A DNA stretch of 37,033 bases from an uncultured Bacteroidales bacterium (lineage in GTDB: Bacteria > Bacteroidota > Bacteroidia > Bacteroidales > P3). Location: contig CAMOFI010000008.1 of assembly GCA_946613135.1 (NCBI GenBank), positions 1 through 37,033 of the forward strand, given 5' to 3'. A model generated the notes under the pieces. That model saw nothing but the letters and a program-made list of their open reading frames with translations, ran no database searches and had not been told where the DNA came from. A program made the translations under genes and the position numbers. Within the stretch, counting starts at the first letter, position 1. Each line of letters starts with the position of its first letter. Positions 19,005 to 28,088 of this stretch are shown in pieces.

Positions 19005-20354
19005 TTAGTTAAACTTGCGTTTTACAAACCAGCTTTCGCAGCTGCCTACAGAAATGCCTATGCTGAAGAGGTCGCGACGCAAGAGGTCGACAGTGCCAAA
19101 CGAAGAGTAGGAGGCTGAAATGTTGAGAACCGAACGCCCCTTGCGCATAGGAAGGGAACATCCGAGACCCACTCCCCACTCGTCAAGTTTGTACTCAGTA
19201 CCGTCGATATGAGCCATCTGCATACGACCCGCCTCGTAGTGAGCGCCGGCAGAGAAAGTGATACGTCTAAGATAAGAAGAAGAATTACGGTCGCCCAGCA
19301 GCTGAAGACCCACAGCATACCTCTGGCTTCCTCCATATCGCAACGGGCTGTCGCCAAAGATAGAGACGCTGCTGCCCTCTGTATATTTGAGACCGTTCCA
19401 CGGCATGAAAGTGGCATCCACTGCAATCAGCCACAAGTCGTTGTGCTGGAACGAGAGGCCTATGCCGGTAGTGAAAGGCTGTTCGAGAGTGCTTTCAAAT
19501 TCGCTGCTGCTGCCTGATGTGGGGAAGACCGTGTCGCGCATAAACTCGGTAGCGGCATTTGTTACGAAAGTATAGACAAGTGCATTATCTCTCACTGTCA
19601 TTGTCCTGTGGGGCCTGATGTTGACTCCGACACCAAAAGAATAATGCTCGCCCACAGGCTGGTCGTACTGGAGTCCAAGATCAAAGGTGAGATTTTTGAT
19701 ATATGTATCTTTCTGACGGCGAGAATCCATAAAATAAGTCGTGTCGCTTGCCACAAAATCATATGTCATTGCTCTTGTCAAGCTGCCATACATGAAGTTG
19801 AGGTTGAAACCCGCACGCAAGTGTGCCTTGGCAGGGTCTGTACCACCGAGAATATTGAAGCCGTGACCCCAAAACAGCTGAGCCACTCCACCTGTTCCCT
19901 CATAGATGGTCTTTACCTCGCCACCAGGATTGATGGCGGAGGTCTGTGTAGACTGGTAGTTGACATCCGACAAAGGCATCACGCCTAAAGAAGTCTTCCA
20001 CCAGTTTGTCAATGGGAAGGCGACATTGAGGTGGCCAAGCTGCCCGTCGGCATCAAACTGCGAGCCAGTGTTGTCGCGGAGGGTGCTCATATCGATAGAA
20101 AGACCCATGTCAAAGACAAATGTTTCTTTGTTGATGGCCGCATACGAAGCAGGGTTGAAGGGATTTATCATGTTATTGTACGAGCGGGTGTAGACTACAC
20201 CTCCCATACTCGCTGCGATGGGTGCATTGTAAGGCATATTGCTGAAACCAACGCCATATTGCGAATACGGTGAGTTTATGCCGTTCTGTGCCTCAACAGG
20301 CATAACGACAACAGCAAGCAACAGCGCCAAAATAATTCTAATATATTTTCTCAC
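19005..20354 (-). CDS. Outer membrane beta-barrel protein (FadL/PorV-like hypothetical)
   Basis: Signal peptide; SPYSQYGVGFSNMPYNAPIAASMGGVVYTRSYNNMINPFNPASYAAI; beta-barrel-like C-terminal half. Confidence 0.8.
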   Translation of the reverse strand: MRKYIRIILALLLAVVVMPVEAQNGINSPYSQYGVGFSNMPYNAPIAASMGGVVYTRSYNNMINPFNPASYAAINKETFVFDMGLSIDMSTLRDNTGSQFDADGQLGHLNVAFPLTNWWKTSLGVMPLSDVNYQSTQTSAINPGGEVKTIYEGTGGVAQLFWGHGFNILGGTDPAKAHLRAGFNLNFMYGSLTRAMTYDFVASDTTYFMDSRRQKDTYIKNLTFDLGLQYDQPVGEHYSFGVGVNIRPHRTMTVRDNALVYTFVTNAATEFMRDTVFPTSGSSSEFESTLEQPFTTGIGLSFQHNDLWLIAVDATFMPWNGLKYTEGSSVSIFGDSPLRYGGSQRYAVGLQLLGDRNSSSYLRRITFSAGAHYEAGRMQMAHIDGTEYKLDEWGVGLGCSLPMRKGRSVLNISASYSSFGTVDLLRRDLFSIGISVGSCESWFVKRKFN

Positions 20355-20387
20355 AGGTTTAAAGTTTTTCGATAGTTTATCAAGACA

Positions 20388-21134
20388 CTACACATTCATT
20401 CCCAATATTTTATCCAAGCCTATAAAAAGAAGGTTTGAATTTGCAAAGTTCGGAAAAAATAATTGTTTGGCAAAAAAAACAGCATCACCGCCTGTTAAAA
20501 AAAGTTTAAGACCTGGATATAGCCGACTATACGAATCAGCAAAACCCTGTATTTCAAAAAGCAGCGCTTTGAGAACGCCAGAAACTATAGAGTCTCTTGT
20601 CGACCTGCCAGTGAGTGGCAAACCAGCAACTCCGGAATGCTCTGCCTCGGTGAGTTCCACCAATGGAAGCGATGCCGTATAATCGTGGAGCGAGCGCAGA
20701 CGCATCTGTATGCCAGGCAGTATTGAACCGCCACGATAACAATTATTGTTGTCCAATATGTCTATTGTTATACAGCTTCCCGCATCTACGACCATCAGCG
20801 GACTGGCCGGCGACAGCTCGCGGGCACCGACAACGGCTGCCACACGGTCCATACCGAGTGTTTGAGGTGTTTCGTAATCGATATCGATAGGAAGCCTGGA
20901 ACGACTCGTAAGCAAATGGAACGAGCTATATGCTTGAGGTGGCAACAGACGTTCGAAGTCGGGCATTTTCCCGACGACAGAAGCAATGGTGGCTACAACT
21001 TGATACTGTTCGCATTTGTCGCCTATGGCAAGCGACTCAAGGTTGGCGGCAACAAATGTGGCAATAATGGAGCCGTTCTCGGCCACTGCCGCTTTTGTAC
21101 GTGTATTGCCGATGTCGAGAAGAAGATGTGCCAT
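20388..21134 (-). CDS. coaX: Type III pantothenate kinase
   Basis: LLLDIGNTRTKAAV, LGMDRVAAVVGARE, LMVVDAGSCITIDIL, GGSILPGIQMR, LFLTGGDA. Confidence 0.95.
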   Translation of the reverse strand: MAHLLLDIGNTRTKAAVAENGSIIATFVAANLESLAIGDKCEQYQVVATIASVVGKMPDFERLLPPQAYSSFHLLTSRSRLPIDIDYETPQTLGMDRVAAVVGARELSPASPLMVVDAGSCITIDILDNNNCYRGGSILPGIQMRLRSLHDYTASLPLVELTEAEHSGVAGLPLTGRSTRDSIVSGVLKALLFEIQGFADSYSRLYPGLKLFLTGGDAVFFAKQLFFPNFANSNLLFIGLDKILGMNV

Positions 21135-21142
21135 TGATCTGT

Positions 21143-21772
21143 TCAGTTATACATATTCATTGCACGGTCGACTCCAAGAGTCACGAAGGTCTTTATAGCG
21201 TCCACGGCCCTGTCGAGAGCAGGCTCCAGCAGGGCCTGCTCCTCATTGCTGAAACGGCCAAGCACATAATCGATCTGATGACCTTGGCCAAAATTGTTGC
21301 CCACGCCAATACGAAGACGGCAATAGCTGGACGTATGCAGCATCTGCTCTATATTGGCCAATCCATTGTGTCCGCCTCCGGAGCCTTGTTTTTTCATCCT
21401 TATCTTACCTACCGGCAACGCAATATCGTCGACAACCACAAGCAGGTTTTCCAGCGGTATCTTCTCTTTTTGAAGCCAGTATTGCACTGCCTTGCCACTC
21501 AGGTTCATATATGTTGTCGGGCGAATCAAGACCAGGGAGCGCCCTCTCCACTTGGCCTCTGCCCTATAGGCATGGCGGTCAAGCACGTAGGTAGGCTTTT
21601 CTCCTTCGGCTGTGCACGCTTTCAGCAGTCGATCGACGACCATAAAGCCACTGTTGTGGCGCGTACCCTCATACTCAGCCCCAATGTTGCCAAGTCCTGC
21701 TATAAGGTATTTCATTGCTGTATCTTCTTCTTGCTTTTTCCCCCTGTGAAACAGTGAATCGAAAATTCCCAT
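21143..21772 (-). CDS. pth: Peptidyl-tRNA hydrolase (start may be 21715, MKYLIAGLGN)
   Basis: YLIAGLGNIGAEYEGTRHNSGFMVVDRLL, LIRPTTYMNLSGKAV, VVVDDIALPVGKIRMKKQGSGGGHNGLANIEQML. Confidence 0.95.
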   Translation of the reverse strand: MGIFDSLFHRGKKQEEDTAMKYLIAGLGNIGAEYEGTRHNSGFMVVDRLLKACTAEGEKPTYVLDRHAYRAEAKWRGRSLVLIRPTTYMNLSGKAVQYWLQKEKIPLENLLVVVDDIALPVGKIRMKKQGSGGGHNGLANIEQMLHTSSYCRLRIGVGNNFGQGHQIDYVLGRFSNEEQALLEPALDRAVDAIKTFVTLGVDRAMNMYN

Positions 21773-21774
21773 AC

Positions 21775-23973
21775 TTATTTGCCTCCCACAAGCGTCATCT
21801 CGTCTATCAGATGGCCGGCACCGGCATATTTGTCAATGATGAAGAGGCAGTAGCGAATGTCGAGACAGATATTGCGACAATAGTCGGGGTCGAAAAGCAA
21901 GTCGCTCATTGTTCCTTCCCAGCAGCGGTCAAAATTCAGTCCTATCAGACGGCCGTCAGCGTTGAGCACAGGGCTTCCGCTGTTGCCGCCGGTGGTGTGG
22001 TTGGTAGCGATGAAACAAACCGGCATCTGGGAGTTTGTCGAGGTGCGCACACTTGTAACCACACGGTCGGGAAGGACAGTGACGGTTGTGTCGTCATGCG
22101 ACTCGACGACACCATATCGGCCATAATCCTTAAGGGCATACAGCTCTTTGAGTTTTGGTTCGACAACATAGTCATAGATGTCCGGATTCTCCTTTTCCAT
22201 GATACCTTGCAGGGTGCTATAGGGTTTATAGTAGACGCCGTCTCGAGGACGGAAACCCTCAACATGGCCATAGGCGACACGAAGGGTCAGATTGGCATCA
22301 GGGAAGAAGTTGACCTCAGGTTGCATTTCCATCATACCCTTGACATAGGTGCGCATAAGCCGCTGTATGTCGGCATAGGCACGGCGGTAGGTGGCCAGTT
22401 TCTGCGCATCGTATGCCATAGTGTAGGCCTGGTCGAAAAGTGCCACGCCTGGGTCGCTCTTCAGCTTCTTGGAACTCTTGGCGGTATATCCGTCAAGAAA
22501 CTTCTGGAGTTTGCTCTCGTTATTGAGGATAGATCCGTCGTATATCTTCTCAAGCTTGGCCTCGACAGCTTTTTTGTCCATACCGCTTTCGGCCAGGTAT
22601 GGGGCGTATCCGGCTTGCCACATATAGAGAAATGTCTCGACAAAAATGGTACGATCCACTACCGTGTGTTGTTCAAAATCGCTGAAATATTTGGCATTGG
22701 CCTCTTTCAGTTTGTTTACTGTCGATACGATACTTACGTCGTCATCTTCGTTAGACAGCTGACGGTAAGTTTGTGCACGCAGCATGAAGTCGCTGGCTCT
22801 TACAGCTTCGCCGAAGTAGGTTAATTCCAAGTCGACCGGCGTGAGTTTTTCATAAGCCTCGTGCAACTGAGCAAGGACGTTGTAGTACTGAGGCTTGTCG
22901 TTGGCCCACAGCTGGAAGCGGCGCTCGAAGTCGCGTTTTTTCGCCACACCATCCAGCCTGTTGATACCCAAGGTCTCACCTTGCCACTTCTTCCATCCGT
23001 TGGCAATCGATGCCACCTTTGAGGCATATTTCAGACGCTGTGCAGCACTTTGGTTCATAGCGTTGTTGTAGTGTTTGAGGCGTATGGTACGCAGGTCGAT
23101 GCGGATAGGATTGTCAAGATTGGCAATTAGATTGACAGCGTCGCTCGTAACGTATCGTTGAGTCGTTCCAGGGTAACCGAAAACAAATGTAAAGTCGCCC
23201 TCCTTCACTCCGTCGAGCGATATCTCGAGATGCTTGAGGGGCTTGTAAGGACGATTATTTTTTGAATAGTTGGCCGGTTTATTGTCGGCATTGGCATAGA
23301 CGCGGAACATCGAGAAGTCGCCAGTATGGCGAGGCCACATCCAGTTGTCGGTGTCGCCACCGAATTTGCCTATGTTCGAGGGCGGAGCTCCCACCAGCCT
23401 GACATCGGTAAAAACCTCATTGATATACATAAAATATTGGTTGCCATAGTAAAATGGCTTAATGATAGCTTTATAGTGTGTTCCTTCAACGGCACGAGCA
23501 GTAATCTTTTTAATGTTGCTCTCCACTATTGCCTCGCGTTCGCCAGGAGTAGTCTCTGCCGATACACCTTCGAGCACCTGAGCGGTGACATCCTCCATAC
23601 GCACCAGTCGCGTGGCCGTAAGTCCGGGGCATGGCAGTTCCTGTTCACGATCCATTGCCCAGAAACCGTTGGTAAGGTAGTCGTGTTCTACGGTACTGTG
23701 CGACGTGATATAGCTATATCCACAGTGGTGGTTGGTGAGGAACAGACCTTCGGCACTTACATATTCTCCCGTGCAGCCCTGGTTGAAAAGCAGTATTGCG
23801 TCCTTGAGGCAGGCATTGTTCACGTCATAGATATCCTTTGCTGAGATGCGCATTCCTGCTTTCTGCATATCAGCCTCGTTGCGGCCAAGAAGCATGGGTA
23901 TCCACATGCCCTCATCAGCCATAGCATTGATTGTCAGTGCTGCCAACACAAGCAGCATCATAAGTCTTTTCAT
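21775..23973 (-). CDS. S46 family dipeptidyl peptidase, DPP11-like (Asp/Glu-specific predicted)
   Basis: LTNHHCGY (His), GDTDNWMWPRHTGDFSMFRVYA (Asp), TTGGNSGSPVLNADGRLIGLNFDRCWEG (Ser, and Arg 18 residues later). Confidence 0.93.
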   Translation of the reverse strand: MKRLMMLLVLAALTINAMADEGMWIPMLLGRNEADMQKAGMRISAKDIYDVNNACLKDAILLFNQGCTGEYVSAEGLFLTNHHCGYSYITSHSTVEHDYLTNGFWAMDREQELPCPGLTATRLVRMEDVTAQVLEGVSAETTPGEREAIVESNIKKITARAVEGTHYKAIIKPFYYGNQYFMYINEVFTDVRLVGAPPSNIGKFGGDTDNWMWPRHTGDFSMFRVYANADNKPANYSKNNRPYKPLKHLEISLDGVKEGDFTFVFGYPGTTQRYVTSDAVNLIANLDNPIRIDLRTIRLKHYNNAMNQSAAQRLKYASKVASIANGWKKWQGETLGINRLDGVAKKRDFERRFQLWANDKPQYYNVLAQLHEAYEKLTPVDLELTYFGEAVRASDFMLRAQTYRQLSNEDDDVSIVSTVNKLKEANAKYFSDFEQHTVVDRTIFVETFLYMWQAGYAPYLAESGMDKKAVEAKLEKIYDGSILNNESKLQKFLDGYTAKSSKKLKSDPGVALFDQAYTMAYDAQKLATYRRAYADIQRLMRTYVKGMMEMQPEVNFFPDANLTLRVAYGHVEGFRPRDGVYYKPYSTLQGIMEKENPDIYDYVVEPKLKELYALKDYGRYGVVESHDDTTVTVLPDRVVTSVRTSTNSQMPVCFIATNHTTGGNSGSPVLNADGRLIGLNFDRCWEGTMSDLLFDPDYCRNICLDIRYCLFIIDKYAGAGHLIDEMTLVGGK

Positions 23974-24008
23974 GTGATATAATGTTTTATAATTCCATTT
24001 TGAAGGTG

Positions 24009-24016
24009 CAAAAATA
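24009..24016 (-). promoter_or_regulatory. Putative -7 element TATTTTTG for the S46 peptidase gene
   Basis: Plus strand CAAAAATA, 35 nt upstream of the start at 23973. Confidence 0.4.
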
Positions 24017-24069
24017 CAAAAAAATTAGATATATATACTAAAACGGCAAAAATTAAGTTAAATATCTTT

Positions 24070-26178
24070 GTGAAACTGATTATCGACTATCCATGGTATT
24101 TTGTGCTTCTGTGCCTGCTGCTGGGCATAGCATATGCCTTTGTGCTTTACTATAGAGTGCGACGCGACGACGACGGGATGTCGCGCCGAATGATACTATT
24201 TCTTTCGGCACTGCGCACACTGGCAGTGGCGGCAATTGCGTTCCTGCTGCTTTCGCCTCTTGTCAAACGACAGACCAACCACAAGGAGAAACCCGTCATT
24301 ATCACCCTCGAGGACAATAGCGAGTCTCTCAACATGACACCCGACTCGGCCTATTACAACAACGAATTCCAACAGGAGATGGATGCCCTTGCAGAAGAAC
24401 TGGGCAACGACTTCGATGTCCATCGCTACCACTACGGTTCCTCAATCAAAGACATCAAAGCTATTGACGGGACTGACGCCGAAGGCCTTTTCTCCGACAG
24501 CTATACAGACATTTCGGCAGCCATAGACGAAATAGCCGAACGCTACTATCGCCGCAATGTAGGAGCAATAATACTTACAGGCGACGGCATCTTCAACCAC
24601 GGCATAAACCCTATGGCTGTAGCCACAAAGGCGGCAATCCCGGTCTACACCGTCGCCATGGGCGACACTACCCACTACCCCGACGCTGCCATAGCCAACC
24701 TACGCTACAACCACATTGCCTATATTGGCAACGATTTCCCCATCGACATAACCATCAACGCCTCACTGCTCGCCGGCAAAGAGGCTACACTTTCCGTCTC
24801 GCGCGATGGGCAGAAGCTCTTTTCGAAAAAAATCATATACGACAACCAACGTTTTTCAACGACAGAGAGCATAATGCTAGAAGCCGACAAAGAGGGGCTT
24901 CATAACTACCTGATAGAAATCACCCCTCTCAATGGAGAAAAAACCATACGCAACAACCGGCGCACTATCCCTGTCGAGATTATCGACGGCCGCAAGCGTG
25001 TCGCCATCATCGCCGCGGTGCCTCATCCCGACATAGCTGCACTGCGTGCTGCCATCGAGAGCAACCGCAACTACGAAGTGGAAACATTCCTTGCCAGCGA
25101 CTTCAACGCCCACACCGAAGACTACGACATGCTCATCCTCCATCAGCTCCCAACAAAGGTGGCACAATCCAACATAGACATTGCCGCACTGCTGAAAGGT
25201 GGGATCCCTACACTCTTTGTCATCGGCAGCCAGACCGACCTGCCTCGATTCAACGCCCTGCACACTGGTCTTGAAATATTCACACGAATAGAACGGCAAA
25301 ACGAAACCTTCCCTCTGAAAAACAGCAACTTCACATTCTTTACTCTCGACGACAACGTATCCACGCGCATAGCCTCTTTCCCTCCTTTGCTCTCGCCTTT
25401 CGGCGAATACCGTCTTGCAGGCAACGCACAGACCCTCTTCACATCGCGCATAGGTTCTGTCAACTCTGGCCAGCCGCTCATAGCCATGACACAAGTCCTT
25501 AACCGACGCTATGCATTCATTGCCGGCGAAGGGCTGTGGCGGTGGCGCATGGCCGACTACCTGTCCAACAGCACACATGACGACTTCGACCAGCTGATGA
25601 GCAAAATCATCGTTTTCACTTCCATACACGCCGGCAACGACCGGTTCCATGTCGATGTGCCTCACCTCGTCGCTCCCACCGATGCCATAGTAGCAGAAGC
25701 ACAGCTCTACAACGAAAACTATGAAGCCGTAAACACACCTGACGTGCAACTGACCCTCCAGGACGACAGCGGCAAAAAGTACCAATACCTCTTCAATCGC
25801 TCCGGGACAGGCTATTCCGTAAATATCGGCACCCTGCCTCCGGCCACCTATCGCTACACCGCAACGACGAAACTCAGCGGCACCGAGTTCTCCGCTTCAG
25901 GCTCCTTCATAGTCGACGAACACAACCTTGAAGCGATGCTCACGATTGCCGACCATTCGCTGATGAACACCATTGCCACCTCGACGGGAGCTGTTATGGT
26001 CGACGCACACCATTGCCACGACCTGGCCGACATCATCCGGCAACGCGACGACATGCACACTCTGATTTATAGCGAGACGACCTACTCCGACATGCTAAAC
26101 TCTCCCCTACTTCTCCTTCTTGTTCTCGCGCTGCTGGCAGCGGAATGGATAATCCGCAAATACAACGGTACCGTATGA
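24070..26178 (+). CDS. Membrane protein with VWA-like domain (BatA/glutamine-amidotransferase-like architecture)
   Basis: GTG start; two N-terminal TM helices; DxSxS MIDAS-like motif in VIITLEDNSESLNM; GAIILTGDGIFNHG; C-terminal TM LLLLLVLALLAAEWIIRKYNG. Confidence 0.8.
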   Translation: MKLIIDYPWYFVLLCLLLGIAYAFVLYYRVRRDDDGMSRRMILFLSALRTLAVAAIAFLLLSPLVKRQTNHKEKPVIITLEDNSESLNMTPDSAYYNNEFQQEMDALAEELGNDFDVHRYHYGSSIKDIKAIDGTDAEGLFSDSYTDISAAIDEIAERYYRRNVGAIILTGDGIFNHGINPMAVATKAAIPVYTVAMGDTTHYPDAAIANLRYNHIAYIGNDFPIDITINASLLAGKEATLSVSRDGQKLFSKKIIYDNQRFSTTESIMLEADKEGLHNYLIEITPLNGEKTIRNNRRTIPVEIIDGRKRVAIIAAVPHPDIAALRAAIESNRNYEVETFLASDFNAHTEDYDMLILHQLPTKVAQSNIDIAALLKGGIPTLFVIGSQTDLPRFNALHTGLEIFTRIERQNETFPLKNSNFTFFTLDDNVSTRIASFPPLLSPFGEYRLAGNAQTLFTSRIGSVNSGQPLIAMTQVLNRRYAFIAGEGLWRWRMADYLSNSTHDDFDQLMSKIIVFTSIHAGNDRFHVDVPHLVAPTDAIVAEAQLYNENYEAVNTPDVQLTLQDDSGKKYQYLFNRSGTGYSVNIGTLPPATYRYTATTKLSGTEFSASGSFIVDEHNLEAMLTIADHSLMNTIATSTGAVMVDAHHCHDLADIIRQRDDMHTLIYSETTYSDMLNSPLLLLLVLALLAAEWIIRKYNGTV

Positions 26179-27485
26179 AATCGCCATTCATCTTTTTGAA
26201 GTCGCGATTCGTCAGAGAAGGCACCACGCTGCTTTCAGGCAACGTTTGGGCTCAAGGCATAGCCTTTTTAGCCTATTTTGCCATCGTACGTCTCTACAGC
26301 CAAGAGGACATAGGACTGTACAATATTTTCTACTCATATATTGAGGTGCTTATCATCTTGAGCACCCTGCGATACGAACAAGCTGCCGTCGTAGCACAAA
26401 ACGACCGCGAAGCCATTGCCGTAAGCCGTCTTGCATTGCTCATCAATGCCGTAGTCTCCGCCATCCTGCTTGCCACAGCGCTGGTCATCATCTTCATGCA
26501 GCAATACAGAGTCGTTCCCAACCTCATGAGCCTGCAGATGCTCATTTTTATTCCTCCCATGGTCTTCTTCTGCGGCACATCACGCGTCTATGCAGCGCTG
26601 TTCAACCGTTTCCGCAACTTTAAGCACATAGCCCTCAGCGAAGCCGTCGGGTCGACAACAAGCGTCGCCGCCAAGCTCCTGTTCGGCCTGCCTCAACTTG
26701 CCCACACGCTCTGGCATACCATAGGACTGCAGTTTGGCACCGTCCTCGGCAAGATAGCATCCAATTTCAACTACCTGGTCGCACTGCGCAAATTAGGACT
26801 ACCCAACGACACCACACGAGCCGAAATGCGTCAAGCCTCACACAAATACCGCAATTTTGCCCTATATACGACGCCTAAAGACCTCGTCAACAGCCTGTCC
26901 TACAACCTGCCTTTCATCTGGCTGGCGCTCTATTTCGACAAAGCCGAAGTAGGGCTCTTCGCTCTGGCACTCACCTTCACCTTCAGACCTGCCAACATCC
27001 TCAACGGCGTGTTCGAGAAGCTGCTCTATGTCCGTATTGCGGAAAAAGTGCGCTGTCAGAGCAGTATCAGCCGCGACATCGTCAAGTTCGCCATCTGCCT
27101 TAACGCCATGGCTTTCCCCCTGTGCGTAGCCGTTTTTCTCTTTGGCGATACAATCTTCGGTTTTCTCTTCGGAGAACGGTGGAGCCAGTGTGGATTCTAC
27201 CTCCGTTGTCTTATCCCATGGGTGTACATAATGCTCACAACCACATCACTCACATTCATAAGCAACGTGTTTGCTCGCCAGCGTACCGAATTTGTGTTCT
27301 ACCTTGTGCTTTTCCTAATGCGCACAGCGTCGGTCGTTGTCGGAATAGCCACAGCGAATTTCCGCACAGGCATAGCCCTTTTTGCAGCCAGTGGGGCATT
27401 GGTTTCTGCCGCACTGCTGGTATGGTACACTATACAAATAAAGAAATACGAAAAAAACAGAATTGAAAATTCAGAGAGGATATGA
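26175..27485 (+). CDS. Polysaccharide/oligosaccharide flippase family protein (MOP/Wzx-like)
   Basis: TTLLSGNVWAQGIAFLAYFAIVRLYSQEDIGLYNIFYSYIEVLIILSTLRYEQAAVVA; polytopic. Start at 26175 forms an ATGA overlap with the upstream stop; the track start 26145 is less likely. Confidence 0.85.
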   Translation: MKSPFIFLKSRFVREGTTLLSGNVWAQGIAFLAYFAIVRLYSQEDIGLYNIFYSYIEVLIILSTLRYEQAAVVAQNDREAIAVSRLALLINAVVSAILLATALVIIFMQQYRVVPNLMSLQMLIFIPPMVFFCGTSRVYAALFNRFRNFKHIALSEAVGSTTSVAAKLLFGLPQLAHTLWHTIGLQFGTVLGKIASNFNYLVALRKLGLPNDTTRAEMRQASHKYRNFALYTTPKDLVNSLSYNLPFIWLALYFDKAEVGLFALALTFTFRPANILNGVFEKLLYVRIAEKVRCQSSISRDIVKFAICLNAMAFPLCVAVFLFGDTIFGFLFGERWSQCGFYLRCLIPWVYIMLTTTSLTFISNVFARQRTEFVFYLVLFLMRTASVVVGIATANFRTGIALFAASGALVSAALLVWYTIQIKKYEKNRIENSERI

Positions 27486-27511
27486 TAAAAAAAGACTATC
27501 GCCTTTGGCGA
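27485..27511 (-). terminator. Putative rho-independent terminator for the 67-aa minus-strand ORF
   Basis: Minus strand TCGCC-AAA-GGCGA stem-loop followed by TAGTCTTTTTTT. Confidence 0.45.
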
Positions 27512-27589
27512 GAAATTCTGCGTAATCGAAAATAAACAAAAGCTGTTTAATGGTTTGACAAAAGTCTGCCCGATGAGCAAAACGGAACA

Positions 27590-27793
27590 TTAAACTTCGC
27601 CCTTCCCCTTCCTGCGCTTGTAGAAAGGACCCTTGAACGAAAAAACGATCTTGACGGACTTCCAAAAATAGTTGGGCACATCTTGAGCTTTCAGTTCCTT
27701 GATTTCTCGATGTATATCTCTAATACTCTCCCCTCGCAACACACGGAACAGTATAAGAAGCACAGTAAGTATCGAAATAGAAATAATTAGCAT
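27590..27793 (-). CDS. Small single-TM basic protein, hypothetical
   Basis: 67 aa MLIISISILTVLLILFRVLRGESIRDIHREIKEL...; -7-like element upstream and hairpin/T-tract downstream. Confidence 0.55.
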   Translation of the reverse strand: MLIISISILTVLLILFRVLRGESIRDIHREIKELKAQDVPNYFWKSVKIVFSFKGPFYKRRKGKGEV

Positions 27794-27841
27794 TGACAGT
27801 ACAAATTTATCGTCTTTTTCGTTTATCTAACGACACAAAAG

Positions 27842-27849
27842 CAAAAATA
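27842..27849 (-). promoter_or_regulatory. Putative -7 element TATTTTTG for the 67-aa ORF
   Basis: Plus strand CAAAAATA, 48 nt upstream of the start at 27793. Confidence 0.35.
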
Positions 27850-27914
27850 TTGTAACTACATTAAAAATTCAGGACCTACAAAAAAGGGAAAACCTACTTT
27901 AAACCATAATTTAG

Positions 27915-28088
27915 ATGAAACGCCCAACAAGAACCATATTATTCCTTATCGTTGCAACACTGATCTTTGCGGGATGCAGCCACAAAGGAGTTCACATGTC
28001 CAAACACCGCAAAAGTCGCAAATGCAACTGTCCCACATTTGCCGAAACCGCAGCAGCCAACGCTACCACCGCTATCGTCATTCAATAA
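27915..28088 (+). CDS. 57-aa putative lipoprotein with basic/CxCP tail (not in supplied ORF track)
   Basis: Translated by eye: MKRPTRTILFLIVATLIFAGCSHKGVHMSKHRKSRKCNCPTFAETAAANATTAIVIQ*. Lipobox IFAGC; TAATG overlap with the next gene. Confidence 0.7.
   Translation: MKRPTRTILFLIVATLIFAGCSHKGVHMSKHRKSRKCNCPTFAETAAANATTAIVIQ

Noticed and set aside
27974-28087. Track start of the SprT-like ORF at 27974
   Set aside because: The extra N-terminus overlaps the microlipoprotein and is low complexity; ATG 28088 with TAATG overlap fits better.
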